From positions 310,001-374,000 of the forward strand of contig JAIBBC010000001.1 of NCBI GenBank assembly GCA_019694875.1: a stretch of 64,000 nt of DNA, written 5' to 3'. The notes beneath the pieces are model-generated. The model saw nothing but the letters and a program-made list of their open reading frames with translations. It was not told the DNA's origin and did no database searches. A program made the translations under genes and the position numbers. Of this stretch, positions 8,442-16,766 are shown piece after piece. Position 1 is the first letter of the stretch. Every line of letters starts with the position of its first letter. The stretch is from Cyclobacteriaceae bacterium. GTDB taxonomy: Bacteria > Bacteroidota > Bacteroidia > Cytophagales > Cyclobacteriaceae.

Positions 8442-8741
8442 ATGAAAGTAGAGATATCATCTAAGAGCTTCCATGCTAGTGAAAAGTTGATTGACTTTAC
8501 GGATGATAAAATATCTAAGATCATCAAAGCCTATCCAGGCATATCATCAGTTTTGGTGGTGTTGATTCTAAAAAAGAATTGCCGCGAGAAAGCTCGCGTT
8601 TGCAAAATAAGTTTGGCGATCGGACCAGCGCAGATTGTCGTTGAAAGAAATACTGACTCTTTTGAAGCTTCTGTTCTCGAAGTTGTAAATATTATTTCCA
8701 GGAACTTGGCCCGAGCTAAACAAATGCGAGAATTGACATAA
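8442..8741 (+). CDS. HPF/RaiA-like ribosome hibernation protein
   Basis: 99 residues from the ATG at 8442; a GTG at 8421 would overlap the preceding stop. The sequence has the short beta-alpha-beta-beta-beta-alpha layout of hibernation promoting factors: MKVEISSKSFHASEKL, then DDKISKI, a VLVVLILKK strand, and a C-terminal helix DSFEASVLEVVNIISRNLARAK. Such proteins bind 30S subunits and stop translation in stressed cells. Position behind a predicted low-oxygen operator suggests hibernation on oxygen loss; this is inferred. Its last 26 bases overlap the convergent hemolysin III gene. Confidence 0.7.
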   Translation: MKVEISSKSFHASEKLIDFTDDKISKIIKAYPGISSVLVVLILKKNCREKARVCKISLAIGPAQIVVERNTDSFEASVLEVVNIISRNLARAKQMRELT

Positions 8742-9342
8742 AATGTGAAGCACTTCCGGCAATGACAAACAAATGCCACACCCCGTGATGATATTTCAAT
8801 TTCGACATCCTATAGAAAATAACGCCTGAAGAATAAAACAACCCACCAATCATTAAGAGGATGAAGCTCCAGAACGGCAATGAGTCATAGACGGGTTTAA
8901 TGACGACAATGCACATCCATCCCATCGACAGATATATAAGGAGCGATAGAATTTCAAACTTGCCCGTGAGAAAGATCTTGAAAATGACACCAGCTAATGC
9001 GAGCAGCCAAACTATTGCCAAAATAGTAAGACCAAGGTTATCATTTACAGCAACCAGGCAAAACGGAGTGTAGGTGCCAGCGATGAGCAGGAAAATGCCT
9101 ATATGATCGAGCTTTCTAAAGATGCTTTTAACTTTGATATGTGCAATAAGGTGGTAGAGAGTAGACAGTAGATACAGTAAGATAAGTGTCCCTCCATAAA
9201 CGCAAACAGCAATCAAATGATCATTGCTACCTTTGTTAATTAAAATCACAAGGCCTGCGCACGAAAGTAGAAGTCCGATAGCATGCGTTAGCCAGTTGAT
9301 GATTTCTTCACGTGATGAATTTGAATTTACATTGATCGACAT
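8716..9342 (-). CDS. Hemolysin III family membrane protein (PAQR-like)
   Basis: 208 residues with seven predicted membrane helices. Family motifs: STLYHL near residue 61, KLDHIGIFLLIAGTYTPF near 77-95 and the C-terminal HGVWHLFVIAGSASHF. These conserved Ser, Asp and His form the PAQR metal site. Bacterial members (YqfA/TrhA) influence membrane lipid composition; hemolytic activity is not generally shown. It lies 22 bases after the RIC paralogue and is probably the last gene of the unit led by the cytochrome c gene. Confidence 0.85.
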   Translation of the reverse strand: MSINVNSNSSREEIINWLTHAIGLLLSCAGLVILINKGSNDHLIAVCVYGGTLILLYLLSTLYHLIAHIKVKSIFRKLDHIGIFLLIAGTYTPFCLVAVNDNLGLTILAIVWLLALAGVIFKIFLTGKFEILSLLIYLSMGWMCIVVIKPVYDSLPFWSFILLMIGGLFYSSGVIFYRMSKLKYHHGVWHLFVIAGSASHFMSILAFV

Positions 9343-9364
9343 TGCTTTTCTGGCACGGCAACAT

Positions 9365-10153
9365 TTAGGTTGCTGTATTTTTTAGTTTTGGAAATAGAAT
9401 ATTGTTCTCAAGGTGCAGTCTCTGACTAAGCTCCTTGTCAAATTGCTGGAGCATGATGATGGTAAGTCCAGCATTAGGTGACAGCAGATCAGTGGCATCA
9501 TAATTCCATGTGACCTGGCGAAGCTTATTTACCAAAGAGCCGATGTGCTGATGTTCTTGTTCCAGCTCCATCAAGGGGAACTCTAACCACTGGCTTTTTC
9601 GCAGTGACTCCAGCGTCCGCAGAAGCGCTGTTTCTTCAGAAGCAGAATGCTTGGATACCGCGGTCGCGAGGTCATTGAAGCATGTGAACACCTTATGAAT
9701 TTTATGGAACTCTGCATTAGTGCTTTTTTCCAGGCAATCCTCCAATAAGTTTCTGATATCAGGAAGTCTGGTCCGAAGGTCGCAATAGTGTCGTAGAATC
9801 ACATCCGTCAAAAATTCAGCACTCCAGTCCTTCAATGAGCGATTTAAACTCTTAGACGAGTATTCTGTATTTTGAATTTCTTCCCAAACAATTTTTGGGT
9901 TTACGTTTTTTTCTTTGCATGCGTCAATAAAAGATTTCGATCCGTTGCAATAGTAGTCAAGATTGTAGCGATCGAGTATGTCAACCGAGTGTGGAAAAAA
10001 TACAGTGAGGTCATAGATTGTTGTAGTCAAATCCATACGCAGTCCCATTAGTTCCGAAATATTTGTGAAAAATGTAACAATATCTCCAGCGATGTGTTTA
10101 CGGTGTCTATTCGAATATGAAACTATAAGTGACTCTTCGATGGCAACAGCCAT
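9365..10153 (-). CDS. Divergent RIC (ScdA/YtfE)-like di-iron protein
   Basis: 262 residues: an N-terminal ScdA_N-like part and a C-terminal hemerythrin-like four-helix bundle. Compared with the canonical RIC encoded nearby, the N-terminal DYCCGG is changed to DYYCNG (residues 67-71), and the first bundle motif reads RHYCD, placing Tyr where the canonical copies have a ligand His. The other ligands remain: SKHSASEE, EQEHQH and HLENNILFP. RIC proteins repair iron centres damaged by NO. This copy may have altered metal chemistry. It is 19 bases downstream of a membrane cytochrome c gene, under operator D. Confidence 0.8.
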   Translation of the reverse strand: MAVAIEESLIVSYSNRHRKHIAGDIVTFFTNISELMGLRMDLTTTIYDLTVFFPHSVDILDRYNLDYYCNGSKSFIDACKEKNVNPKIVWEEIQNTEYSSKSLNRSLKDWSAEFLTDVILRHYCDLRTRLPDIRNLLEDCLEKSTNAEFHKIHKVFTCFNDLATAVSKHSASEETALLRTLESLRKSQWLEFPLMELEQEHQHIGSLVNKLRQVTWNYDATDLLSPNAGLTIIMLQQFDKELSQRLHLENNILFPKLKNTAT

Positions 10154-10172
10154 TCATTTAGTGAGTGGTCTC

Positions 10173-10955
10173 TTATTCAAGTTTAGCTGTCTTGACAAAT
10201 TTTTCCCCTTGCGGACCCTTGGCGTCAGGCGGGTTGGTGCCCTGCAGACTCAAGATATAAGATGTAATGTCTCGCACATTGTCGGTGGTTAAAATGCTTC
10301 CCCAGGCAGGCATGCCTTTGTCAGCGACACCATTTTTTACTGTTGAGTAGATGTTCGGTGCATCGCCACCATGCAGCCAATATTCGTCAGTTAAGTTAGG
10401 TCCAATGGTGTTTCCGCCACCGTCATTCTTATGACAGGCACCACAATTCGTAGCAAATACCTGGCTCCCTCTGTCGATGGCGGCTTTATCATTGCTGAAA
10501 TCAGCTACTTTCTCATCGACCAATGATTGTTCGGGCTGAGAAATAACTTCGGCCGAAGCCAACTGCGTTGTTGGTGGTATTTCTGAGCTAGAGACTACTT
10601 CCGATGAAACGATTATCACAATAAATACTAACAGCAAGGCTCCAGTCCCGTACATGTGCCATTTGTATGCTTGAAATACATTTCGTTTTAAGGTGGTGTC
10701 AGGCGCAGATATTTCTCCAGTCGCAGCAGAGTGAACCATTGCTGTTTTTAACAACTGAATCACCTGAACAACATAGATCATTACCAGGGCAACCAAAATT
10801 AAAACTACAGCACCAAAAAGAATAACCACGAACAATGGGAATTGCGGGTGATTAAATGGATCATCTCTAAATGACTTTGTTTGCTGAGCGAGGTCTTGCG
10901 CGGATAAAACAGTGCAAGTCAATAAGCTGGTGATAACTAAGAAAAAGCTTTTCAT
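10173..10955 (-). CDS. Membrane-bound cytochrome c, CcoP-like
   Basis: 260 residues: signal-like N-terminus, two membrane helices at about 40-66 and 103-120, then a class I cytochrome c domain with one heme site CGACH (171-175), the IGPNLTDEYWLHGG stretch, and the Met ligand in KGMPAWG. This is the layout of cbb3 oxidase subunit CcoP of Bacteroidota, but no ccoN or ccoO is present here. It may replace or supplement CcoP of an oxidase coded elsewhere or feed electrons to the NO/N2O pathway. It heads a unit with the divergent RIC and hemolysin III genes. Confidence 0.8.
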   Translation of the reverse strand: MKSFFLVITSLLTCTVLSAQDLAQQTKSFRDDPFNHPQFPLFVVILFGAVVLILVALVMIYVVQVIQLLKTAMVHSAATGEISAPDTTLKRNVFQAYKWHMYGTGALLLVFIVIIVSSEVVSSSEIPPTTQLASAEVISQPEQSLVDEKVADFSNDKAAIDRGSQVFATNCGACHKNDGGGNTIGPNLTDEYWLHGGDAPNIYSTVKNGVADKGMPAWGSILTTDNVRDITSYILSLQGTNPPDAKGPQGEKFVKTAKLE

Positions 10956-11026
10956 ACGATAGTATTGATAGTTGCCATTTTTTTCTGATTGCTTTTACAA
11001 AATTATTTGATGAGCAACACATCTGT

Positions 11027-11042
11027 TATGATTCAAATCATA
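11027..11042 (-). promoter_or_regulatory. Crp/Fnr-type operator D
   Basis: TATGATTCAAATCATA, perfect arms. Minus-strand -7 box TAATTTTG (10998-11005) is a perfect TAnnTTTG centred 33 bp away, upstream of the cytochrome c gene. Confidence 0.8.
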
Positions 11043-11109
11043 GTAGCTCCATTGCCTGATGCCTAAATTCGCTTTGGCGGTGACAAAAGCGCTGACAAAA
11101 GCACAGACC

Positions 11110-11125
11110 TATGATTCAGGTCATA
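11110..11125 (+). promoter_or_regulatory. Crp/Fnr-type operator E
   Basis: TATGATTCAGGTCATA, perfect arms. Plus-strand -7 box TATTTTTG (11147-11154) is a perfect TAnnTTTG centred 33 bp downstream. Drives ric, nrdJ and the first Crp/Fnr gene. Operators D and E lie back to back 83 bp apart. Confidence 0.8.
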
Positions 11126-11176
11126 CGTGGAGAAAATCACAAACAATATTTTTGACGAACAAAATATTTTAAAAAC

Positions 11177-11893
11177 ATGGAAACGGAAATAAAAAGTACT
11201 CTTGAGCAAGACGGTCTGACAGTTGCACAACTTGCTATCACACATCCAGGCGCACTCGCGGTGTTCACGAAATACAATATTGACTATTGCTGCGGAGGTC
11301 AGAGGAGTTTAAAGGAAGCATGCCATCGCATCGGGCTTGATCCCGACAAGATAAAAGCTGAAATAGAGGAGACACCACTGACGGGGTCGAATGAAAACTT
11401 CCATCCGGAAAGCTGGAGTTCCGCTTTTTTGGTTGACTACATACTGCAGAATCATCATTCTTATGTAAGAAAGGCGATACCCGAGTTAGAGCCGCTCCTT
11501 GACAGGGTTTGCGAACGACACGGAAATGATTGCTATGAATTACTCCAGATACGCGAGAGCTTTATTGATCTTGCCGAGGAACTTACGAGTCACATGCAGA
11601 AGGAAGAAACGATACTGTTTCCTGCAATCAAACAATACGATGACGAAAAACAGCCGACTGAAATTTCTGGCAATTTGAATGTGCCTATTCAGGTGATGGA
11701 GCATGAGCATGTTGTAGCGGGAGACCTCGTAAAGAAAATCAGATCTCTTTCGAACAATTATACACCACCCGATTTTGCTTGTCCCACCTTCCGGATCACT
11801 TATCAGAGACTGCAGCAATTTGACAACGATCTAATGAAACACATTCATTTGGAAAACAATATTCTATTCGAGCGTTTCAAGACAAAACAATAA
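11177..11893 (+). CDS. ric: Iron-sulfur cluster repair di-iron protein RIC
   Basis: 238 residues. The ScdA_N part has the canonical DYCCGG (Cys38, Cys39), and the hemerythrin-like bundle has all ligand motifs: NHHSYV, SHMQKEETILFP, EHEHVVAG and HIHLENNILF. RIC (ScdA/YtfE) restores [2Fe-2S] and [4Fe-4S] centres damaged by NO and oxidants in the cytoplasm. It is the first gene of an operon with nrdJ (34 bases later) and a Crp/Fnr gene, under operator E with a perfect promoter box. Confidence 0.93.
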   Translation: METEIKSTLEQDGLTVAQLAITHPGALAVFTKYNIDYCCGGQRSLKEACHRIGLDPDKIKAEIEETPLTGSNENFHPESWSSAFLVDYILQNHHSYVRKAIPELEPLLDRVCERHGNDCYELLQIRESFIDLAEELTSHMQKEETILFPAIKQYDDEKQPTEISGNLNVPIQVMEHEHVVAGDLVKKIRSLSNNYTPPDFACPTFRITYQRLQQFDNDLMKHIHLENNILFERFKTKQ

Positions 11894-11927
11894 TTACATA
11901 TCAATTCAAAACTTTAAGCAGTAGCTC

Positions 11928-13778
11928 ATGCAGTTAAATCAACGTATTCTCAGCGACCTGATCATTCATATGAAATACGCGCGTTACATTCCTCAGGTTC
12001 AGCGAAGGGAATTGTGGCCGGAAATCTGTGATCGATACTCAAAGATGCTGATCGAGCGATATCCCGCGATGGAATCAGAGATCAACGAACAGATGCAGTT
12101 TGTGTTGGACAAGAAAGTCCTTCCCTCCATGCGAGCTATGCAATTCGCTGGGCCTGCAATAGAGAAAAACAATAGTCGCATCTATAATTGTGCATACATG
12201 CCCGTTGATGACATTCGCGCGTTTTCTGAAGCGATGTTTTTGTTGCTTGGCGGGACTGGCGTTGGCTTTTCAGTACAACGTGAACACGTTGAGAACTTGC
12301 CGCCAGTTCGTAAGGCGCAAAAACGAAGGAGATTTTTGGTTGGTGACAGCCTGGAGGGATGGGCCGACAGTGTTAAAGTACTGTTAAAGGGCTACTTCGG
12401 AATAAGCGAATACGTGCCGGACTTTGATTTCTCCGATGTACGCCCGAAGGGAGCACGGCTGGTTACAGCAGGGGGAAAAGCACCTGGACCGGAACCATTA
12501 AAGATTTGTATTGCGCATCTTTCTGCAGTCCTTGACCGAAAACGTGATGGAGAAGCACTGACCCCACTTGAATGTCACGACATGATGTGCCACATCGCAA
12601 ATGCCGTGCTGGCAGGAGGTATCCGGAGGTCAGCGATGATTTCATTATTCTCGTATGATGACGAAGACATGCTGACTTGCAAGTTTGGCAATTGGTGGGA
12701 GTTGAATGAGCAGCGTGGACGTGCCAACAACTCTGTGGTTCTTCCAAGAGATACGACTACCCGTGAGCAGTTCTTCACACTGTGGAAGAAAATCGAGTTT
12801 TCAGGTTTTGGAGAGCCTGGCTTCTATTTCACTAACAACGAAAACTGGGGCACTAATCCATGCTGTGAAATTGCCTTACGCCCATTCCAGTTTTGTAATT
12901 TGTGTGAGGTTAATGCTGCCGATATCGAGAGCCAGGAAGATCTCAACGAGCGTGCAGCAGCTGCATCATTTTTTGGAACATTACAGGCAGGGTTTACAAA
13001 CTTTCACTACCTCAGAGAAATCTGGAAGGCGACAACGGAGGACGAAGCGCTCATTGGTGTTGGGATGACGGGTATTGCGAGCGGAGCTGTTTTCAACTAT
13101 GATCTTAAGGAGGCAGCCGATGCTGTCAGGCACGCCAATAATGTTACCTCTGAAAAGATTGGAATCCAGTTTGCTGCCAGATGCACAACCGTGAAACCAT
13201 CAGGAACTTCTTCGATTGTACTGGGCACTTCATCCGGCATTCATGCTTGGCACAATGATTACTATCTGAGGCGCGTGAGAATTGGCAAGAACGAAGCCTT
13301 GTATGAATACCTCAAAGACAATCATCCGGAATTACTGGAAGACGATCTTTTGAATTCAAAACAGGCGATTATCAGAATTCCGCAGATGGCGCCAGAAGGA
13401 TCAATCCTTCGCACCGAAAGTGCTTTGCAACTACTTGAACGGATCAAGAAGTTCAATTCCGAATGGGTTCGGAGAGGCTATAGAAATGGAAGCAACGCGA
13501 ACAACGTGTCAGCTACTGTTAGCATTCCTGATGGCGAATGGGAGAAAGTCGGGGAATGGATGTGGGAAAATAAGGCTTCATACAACGGCTTAAGCGTGCT
13601 GCCCTTCGACAATGGTAATTACAAACAGGCTCCATTCGAAGATATCAGCCGAGAAGAATTTATGCAACTGGAAAGGAGCTTGAAAGAACTTGACTTGGCT
13701 CGGGTGCTGGAACCGGATGACCTAACCGATCTTCAAGCGGAAGCTGCCTGTGCTGGAGGGGCGTGTACGATAACATGA
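11928..13778 (+). CDS. nrdJ: Class II (adenosylcobalamin-dependent) ribonucleotide reductase
   Basis: 616 residues. Motifs of the B12-dependent reductase: Cys88 in YNCAYMP, FLLLGGTGVGFSVQ, NNSVVLP, NPCCEI (Cys312, Cys313), KPSGTSSIVLGTSSG and a C-terminal redox pair CAGGAC (608-613). No ATP-cone is visible at the N-terminus. The enzyme reduces ribonucleotides without oxygen or a second subunit, so DNA synthesis can continue in anoxia if cobalamin is available. It sits between ric and a Crp/Fnr gene, each within about 35 bases. I looked for a cobalamin riboswitch upstream and saw none. Confidence 0.9.
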   Translation: MQLNQRILSDLIIHMKYARYIPQVQRRELWPEICDRYSKMLIERYPAMESEINEQMQFVLDKKVLPSMRAMQFAGPAIEKNNSRIYNCAYMPVDDIRAFSEAMFLLLGGTGVGFSVQREHVENLPPVRKAQKRRRFLVGDSLEGWADSVKVLLKGYFGISEYVPDFDFSDVRPKGARLVTAGGKAPGPEPLKICIAHLSAVLDRKRDGEALTPLECHDMMCHIANAVLAGGIRRSAMISLFSYDDEDMLTCKFGNWWELNEQRGRANNSVVLPRDTTTREQFFTLWKKIEFSGFGEPGFYFTNNENWGTNPCCEIALRPFQFCNLCEVNAADIESQEDLNERAAAASFFGTLQAGFTNFHYLREIWKATTEDEALIGVGMTGIASGAVFNYDLKEAADAVRHANNVTSEKIGIQFAARCTTVKPSGTSSIVLGTSSGIHAWHNDYYLRRVRIGKNEALYEYLKDNHPELLEDDLLNSKQAIIRIPQMAPEGSILRTESALQLLERIKKFNSEWVRRGYRNGSNANNVSATVSIPDGEWEKVGEWMWENKASYNGLSVLPFDNGNYKQAPFEDISREEFMQLERSLKELDLARVLEPDDLTDLQAEAACAGGACTIT

Positions 13779-13800
13779 GAATGGGAAATTCCCGAATAAC

Positions 13801-14433
13801 ATGCATTCAACTACTGATAAAAAAAGAGCGGCAAAGGTAATCCCTTCGAGGATGCTTCAGAAGTATCGTGCGAAGCTGATTGAGCTCGTCAGTGACGAGA
13901 TATTGTTTCGTGTGGGGGATCCTGCAGCTGATTATTTTCAGGTCGAGGCTGGTAGCATAAAGACATCAGTCGTAAATCCGGAGGGTCATGAGTTTATTTT
14001 AGGAATCTATGAGCGAGGTGAAAGTTTTGGAGAAGCTGCGTTGATCGGAAAATATCCTCACCATGGAAACGCCTGTGCGATCGAGGCCTCAAAAGTCTGG
14101 CGAATGCCGGGAAATTTCTTTTTTCAAATGTTGAAAGAAAATTTTTCGAGCCACGTAAACATAGATCAGGTATTATGTCAGCGACTGAAATATAAATCGA
14201 TGGTACTAACCGAGGTCTCGAGTCACGCTCCTGAACATCGCATTCATTCGCTGTTGCAATACTTCAAAGCAAAGCATGGCGTCAACCAGAATTCCCAAAC
14301 GCTTACAATCCCTTATACCCGCCAACAGCTTGCGGATATGGTTGGACTCAGGGTGGAGACAGTTATTCGAACGGTGAAAAGAATGGAAAAGGAAGGAGTG
14401 CTTCAGCTACAAGGGCATAAAATAATTTTCTGA
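13801..14433 (+). CDS. Crp/Fnr family transcriptional regulator 1
   Basis: 210 residues: cyclic-nucleotide-binding-like beta roll (RVGDPAADYFQVEAGSIK, GESFGEAALIG), dimer helix, and C-terminal winged helix with recognition helix in TRQQLADMVGLRVETVIRTV. There is no N-terminal Cys cluster, so it is not an oxygen-sensing [4Fe-4S] FNR; an NO- or heme-sensing DNR/NnrR-like role fits the context. The recognition helix keeps the FNR Glu and Arg (VETVIR) but has Ile in place of Ser, consistent with a TATGA rather than TTGAT half-site. An 11-bp palindrome GGGAAATTCCC lies 7 bases before its start. Likely regulator of the island with its paralogue at 26170. Confidence 0.88.
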   Translation: MHSTTDKKRAAKVIPSRMLQKYRAKLIELVSDEILFRVGDPAADYFQVEAGSIKTSVVNPEGHEFILGIYERGESFGEAALIGKYPHHGNACAIEASKVWRMPGNFFFQMLKENFSSHVNIDQVLCQRLKYKSMVLTEVSSHAPEHRIHSLLQYFKAKHGVNQNSQTLTIPYTRQQLADMVGLRVETVIRTVKRMEKEGVLQLQGHKIIF

Positions 14434-14527
14434 CATGTATGTAACGAATTGCTCTCCGTAAGGTCTGAATGATGGTATGCTTTTCAGAGTAATTGAAAAG
14501 CATTCAATAAGCCTGCTACTCCATAGT

Positions 14528-15191
14528 TTAAGGAGCGAGCCGTTTAATTATCCACGAGCCATTGATGCGTGTGTACAAAATTCGATCATGCAACCGACTT
14601 TGTCTCCCTTGCCAGAATTCTATTTTTGTTGGCTCAATAGCGTAACCACCCCAATCCGGAGGTTTTGGCAATACGGAGTGGTTTTTAAATTGAGCCATTA
14701 CCTGGCCAATGCGACTTTCCAATTCTTGTCTGCTTTCGATCACTTCGCTCTGAGGAGATGCCCACGCACTAATTTGAGCGTCTCGGGGGCGGCTATTGAA
14801 ATATTGCTGGGAGGCATTTTCGGAGATTAATAAAGATTAATAATACGTCTCCTTCAATACGAACTTGGCGTGCAAGTTCTGGCCAATAGAAGGTTGCCGC
14901 ACATGCTTTGTTATTGGCTAACTCCTTGGCCTTTCCGCTTTTCAGGTTCGTGTAAAAGACAAATTTGTCGTTTTCAATGCCCTTCAATAGAACTACGCGT
15001 AAGGAAGGCCGGCCGTCCCTGCTTACCGTTCCGAGATGCATTGCATTGGGTTCCATCGCAGAAACTTCCAACGCTTGTTTAAACCAGGTGTCAAATTGGT
15101 GGAGGGGATTTGGAGCAAGCGCTGTTTCATCAAGCGGTGCGTTTGAATATTCTCTTCGCATAGTGGCGTAATCTGTCCTAGCAATTATCAT
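14528..15191 (-). pseudogene. pdxH: Pyridoxamine 5'-phosphate oxidase, frameshifted
   Basis: The N-terminal frame (start ATG at 15191) gives MRREYSNAPLDETALAPNP, SRDGRPSLRVVLLKG and RQVRIEGDV, then shifts and stops at 14793. The rest of PdxH continues in another frame: ISENASQQYFNSRPRDAQIS, then PDWGGYAIEPTKIEFWQG and RLHDRILY, to a stop at 14528. The break is an exact 10-bp tandem duplication at 14824-14843; removing one copy restores a full-length enzyme. PdxH makes pyridoxal 5'-phosphate using oxygen. It lies under operator F. The lesion could be a real recent mutation, a reversible slippage, or an assembly artefact. Confidence 0.85.
14824..14843. repeat. Exact 10-bp tandem duplication inside pdxH
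   Basis: AGATTAATAA occurs twice in direct succession. One copy is superfluous for the pdxH reading frame; ten bases is not a multiple of three, hence the frameshift. Confidence 0.9.
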
Positions 15192-15240
15192 AAGCAAGTA
15201 GTGATCGGGCCCGAATGTATGATGGAAAATATCTTCCGAG

Positions 15241-15256
15241 TATGATTTTAATCATA
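15241..15256 (-). promoter_or_regulatory. Crp/Fnr-type operator F
   Basis: TATGATTTTAATCATA, perfect arms. On the minus strand TACATTCG (15212-15219) is centred 33 bp away, upstream of pdxH. No matching box is found at that spacing on the plus strand, so the haloperoxidase-like gene at 15344 is probably not a class II target. Confidence 0.7.
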
Positions 15257-15343
15257 ACAGTCCGGCCTCGGTATGTGGATATTAACCCATCAAATTCCAT
15301 TGATTAATAAACTGAAAGGCAGAAAAGCATATCTGATAAGTGC

Positions 15344-16702
15344 ATGAAAAAAATATGTAGAATACTGATCCAAATCCTGGCAATTTTCCTTTTTGCAGCA
15401 TGTGACGAAAATAGCGTATCATGGCAAGTCAAGACTGGCGACCCGGAAATCATGCATCGGTCCATCAAGCAGATCACGGATGTAATTGTTCATGATATTT
15501 TTTCACCGCCCGTGGCCGCGCGAATTTACGCCTATGTGAGTGTTGCTGGATATGAAGCCGGGGTACCCGGTGATAAGAGATTTCAAAGTCTGGCTGGACA
15601 GCTTAACGGTTTGACAGCGGTTCCTCAACCCGATCCAGGCTTGGAATATTGTTACAGACTGGCATCAGTGCACGCGATGCTGAAGGTCGCTAAGGTGCTG
15701 GTTTTTTCGGAGGAGAAGATTGAAAGCTTTCACGATGAAATTCTGCTTCAATTTAAGGAAATGGGAATGCCCGAGGACGTATATGACAGGTCGATAGAAT
15801 ATGGGTCGAAGGTAGCAGAACATGTCGTCTCATGGTCGGAAGCCGATAACTACAAGCAAACCCGTTCGTTCCCAAAATATAGTATAGTTGACGATCCTTC
15901 CACCTGGAAACCCACGCCACCGGCATACATGGATGCGGTAGAACCACACTGGAACGAACTACGGACTTTTGTTATTGACTCTGCAACGCAGTTCACGCCA
16001 GTACCTCCAACGCAATTTGCAATTGTTGAGGGCACCAGATTCTTTGATGAAGCATTAGAAGTTTATACGATTGGAAAAAATCTATCCGAAGAGCAACGCG
16101 AGATCGCTTTCTTCTGGGATTGCAATCCCTTCATGTTGAATGTGAAAGGTCACGTGATGTTTGCAACAAAAAAGATATCGCCTGGAGGTCACTGGATGAA
16201 CATTGCGCATGTGGCTTGTAAAAAAGCGAACGCTGACTTTCAAGAGTCGGCCGAAGCTTATGCGCTGGTTTCACTTTCTCTTATCGATGGGTTTATTAGT
16301 TGTTGGGATGAGAAGTACCGAAGCAGACTTGTCCGACCGGAAACTTATATAAATCAATATATCGATGAAGATTGGGTACCGATTCTTCAAACTCCACCGT
16401 TTCCTGAATACACAAGTGGTCATAGTGTTATATCCGGATCTGCTGCTGTGGCGCTTACAAATTTGTTTGGTGACAACTTTTCATTTGTGGATTCCACTGA
16501 AATTGAATTTGGAATGAATAGCAGAAGTTTTAATTCTTTCTATCATGCATCCGAAGAAGCCGCAGTCAGCCGATTGTATGGAGGTATTCATTATCGCCCG
16601 GCAATTGATAACGGTGTAACCCAGGGTAAGTCAATTGGGGAATTTATACATGAAAAAATTAGCACAAGAGTATTACAAAACGTTAAAGCGAAGATTCAAT
16701 AG
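15344..16702 (+). CDS. PAP2 / vanadium haloperoxidase-like lipoprotein
   Basis: 452 residues with a lipoprotein signal ending LFAACDE (Cys20). The C-terminal half has the acid phosphatase/vanadium haloperoxidase signatures: RLVRPETYI, PPFPEYTSGHSVISGSAA and SRLYGGIHYRPAIDNG, which provide the phosphate/vanadate-binding Arg, Ser-Gly-His and Arg-His residues. Bacteroidota have many such vanadium-dependent haloperoxidase-like proteins; halide oxidation versus phosphatase activity cannot be read from sequence. It probably sits in the periplasm or outer membrane. No obvious link to the denitrification genes on either side. Confidence 0.8.
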   Translation: MKKICRILIQILAIFLFAACDENSVSWQVKTGDPEIMHRSIKQITDVIVHDIFSPPVAARIYAYVSVAGYEAGVPGDKRFQSLAGQLNGLTAVPQPDPGLEYCYRLASVHAMLKVAKVLVFSEEKIESFHDEILLQFKEMGMPEDVYDRSIEYGSKVAEHVVSWSEADNYKQTRSFPKYSIVDDPSTWKPTPPAYMDAVEPHWNELRTFVIDSATQFTPVPPTQFAIVEGTRFFDEALEVYTIGKNLSEEQREIAFFWDCNPFMLNVKGHVMFATKKISPGGHWMNIAHVACKKANADFQESAEAYALVSLSLIDGFISCWDEKYRSRLVRPETYINQYIDEDWVPILQTPPFPEYTSGHSVISGSAAVALTNLFGDNFSFVDSTEIEFGMNSRSFNSFYHASEEAAVSRLYGGIHYRPAIDNGVTQGKSIGEFIHEKISTRVLQNVKAKIQ

Positions 16703-16766
16703 TATTGGCAAGGCAATAATCTGAATTAGCACGATCGTGTTATCAACAAGCATAAACGGTAAAGTC

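Noticed and set aside
11043-11176. Possible cobalamin riboswitch ahead of the B12-dependent reductase operon
   Set aside because: The leader is short and lacks a B12-box-like conserved stretch; only the operator and -7 box are seen.
14477-14830. Plus-strand 117-codon open frame
   Set aside because: Antisense to the pdxH C-terminal part, which is clearly protein-like on the minus strand.
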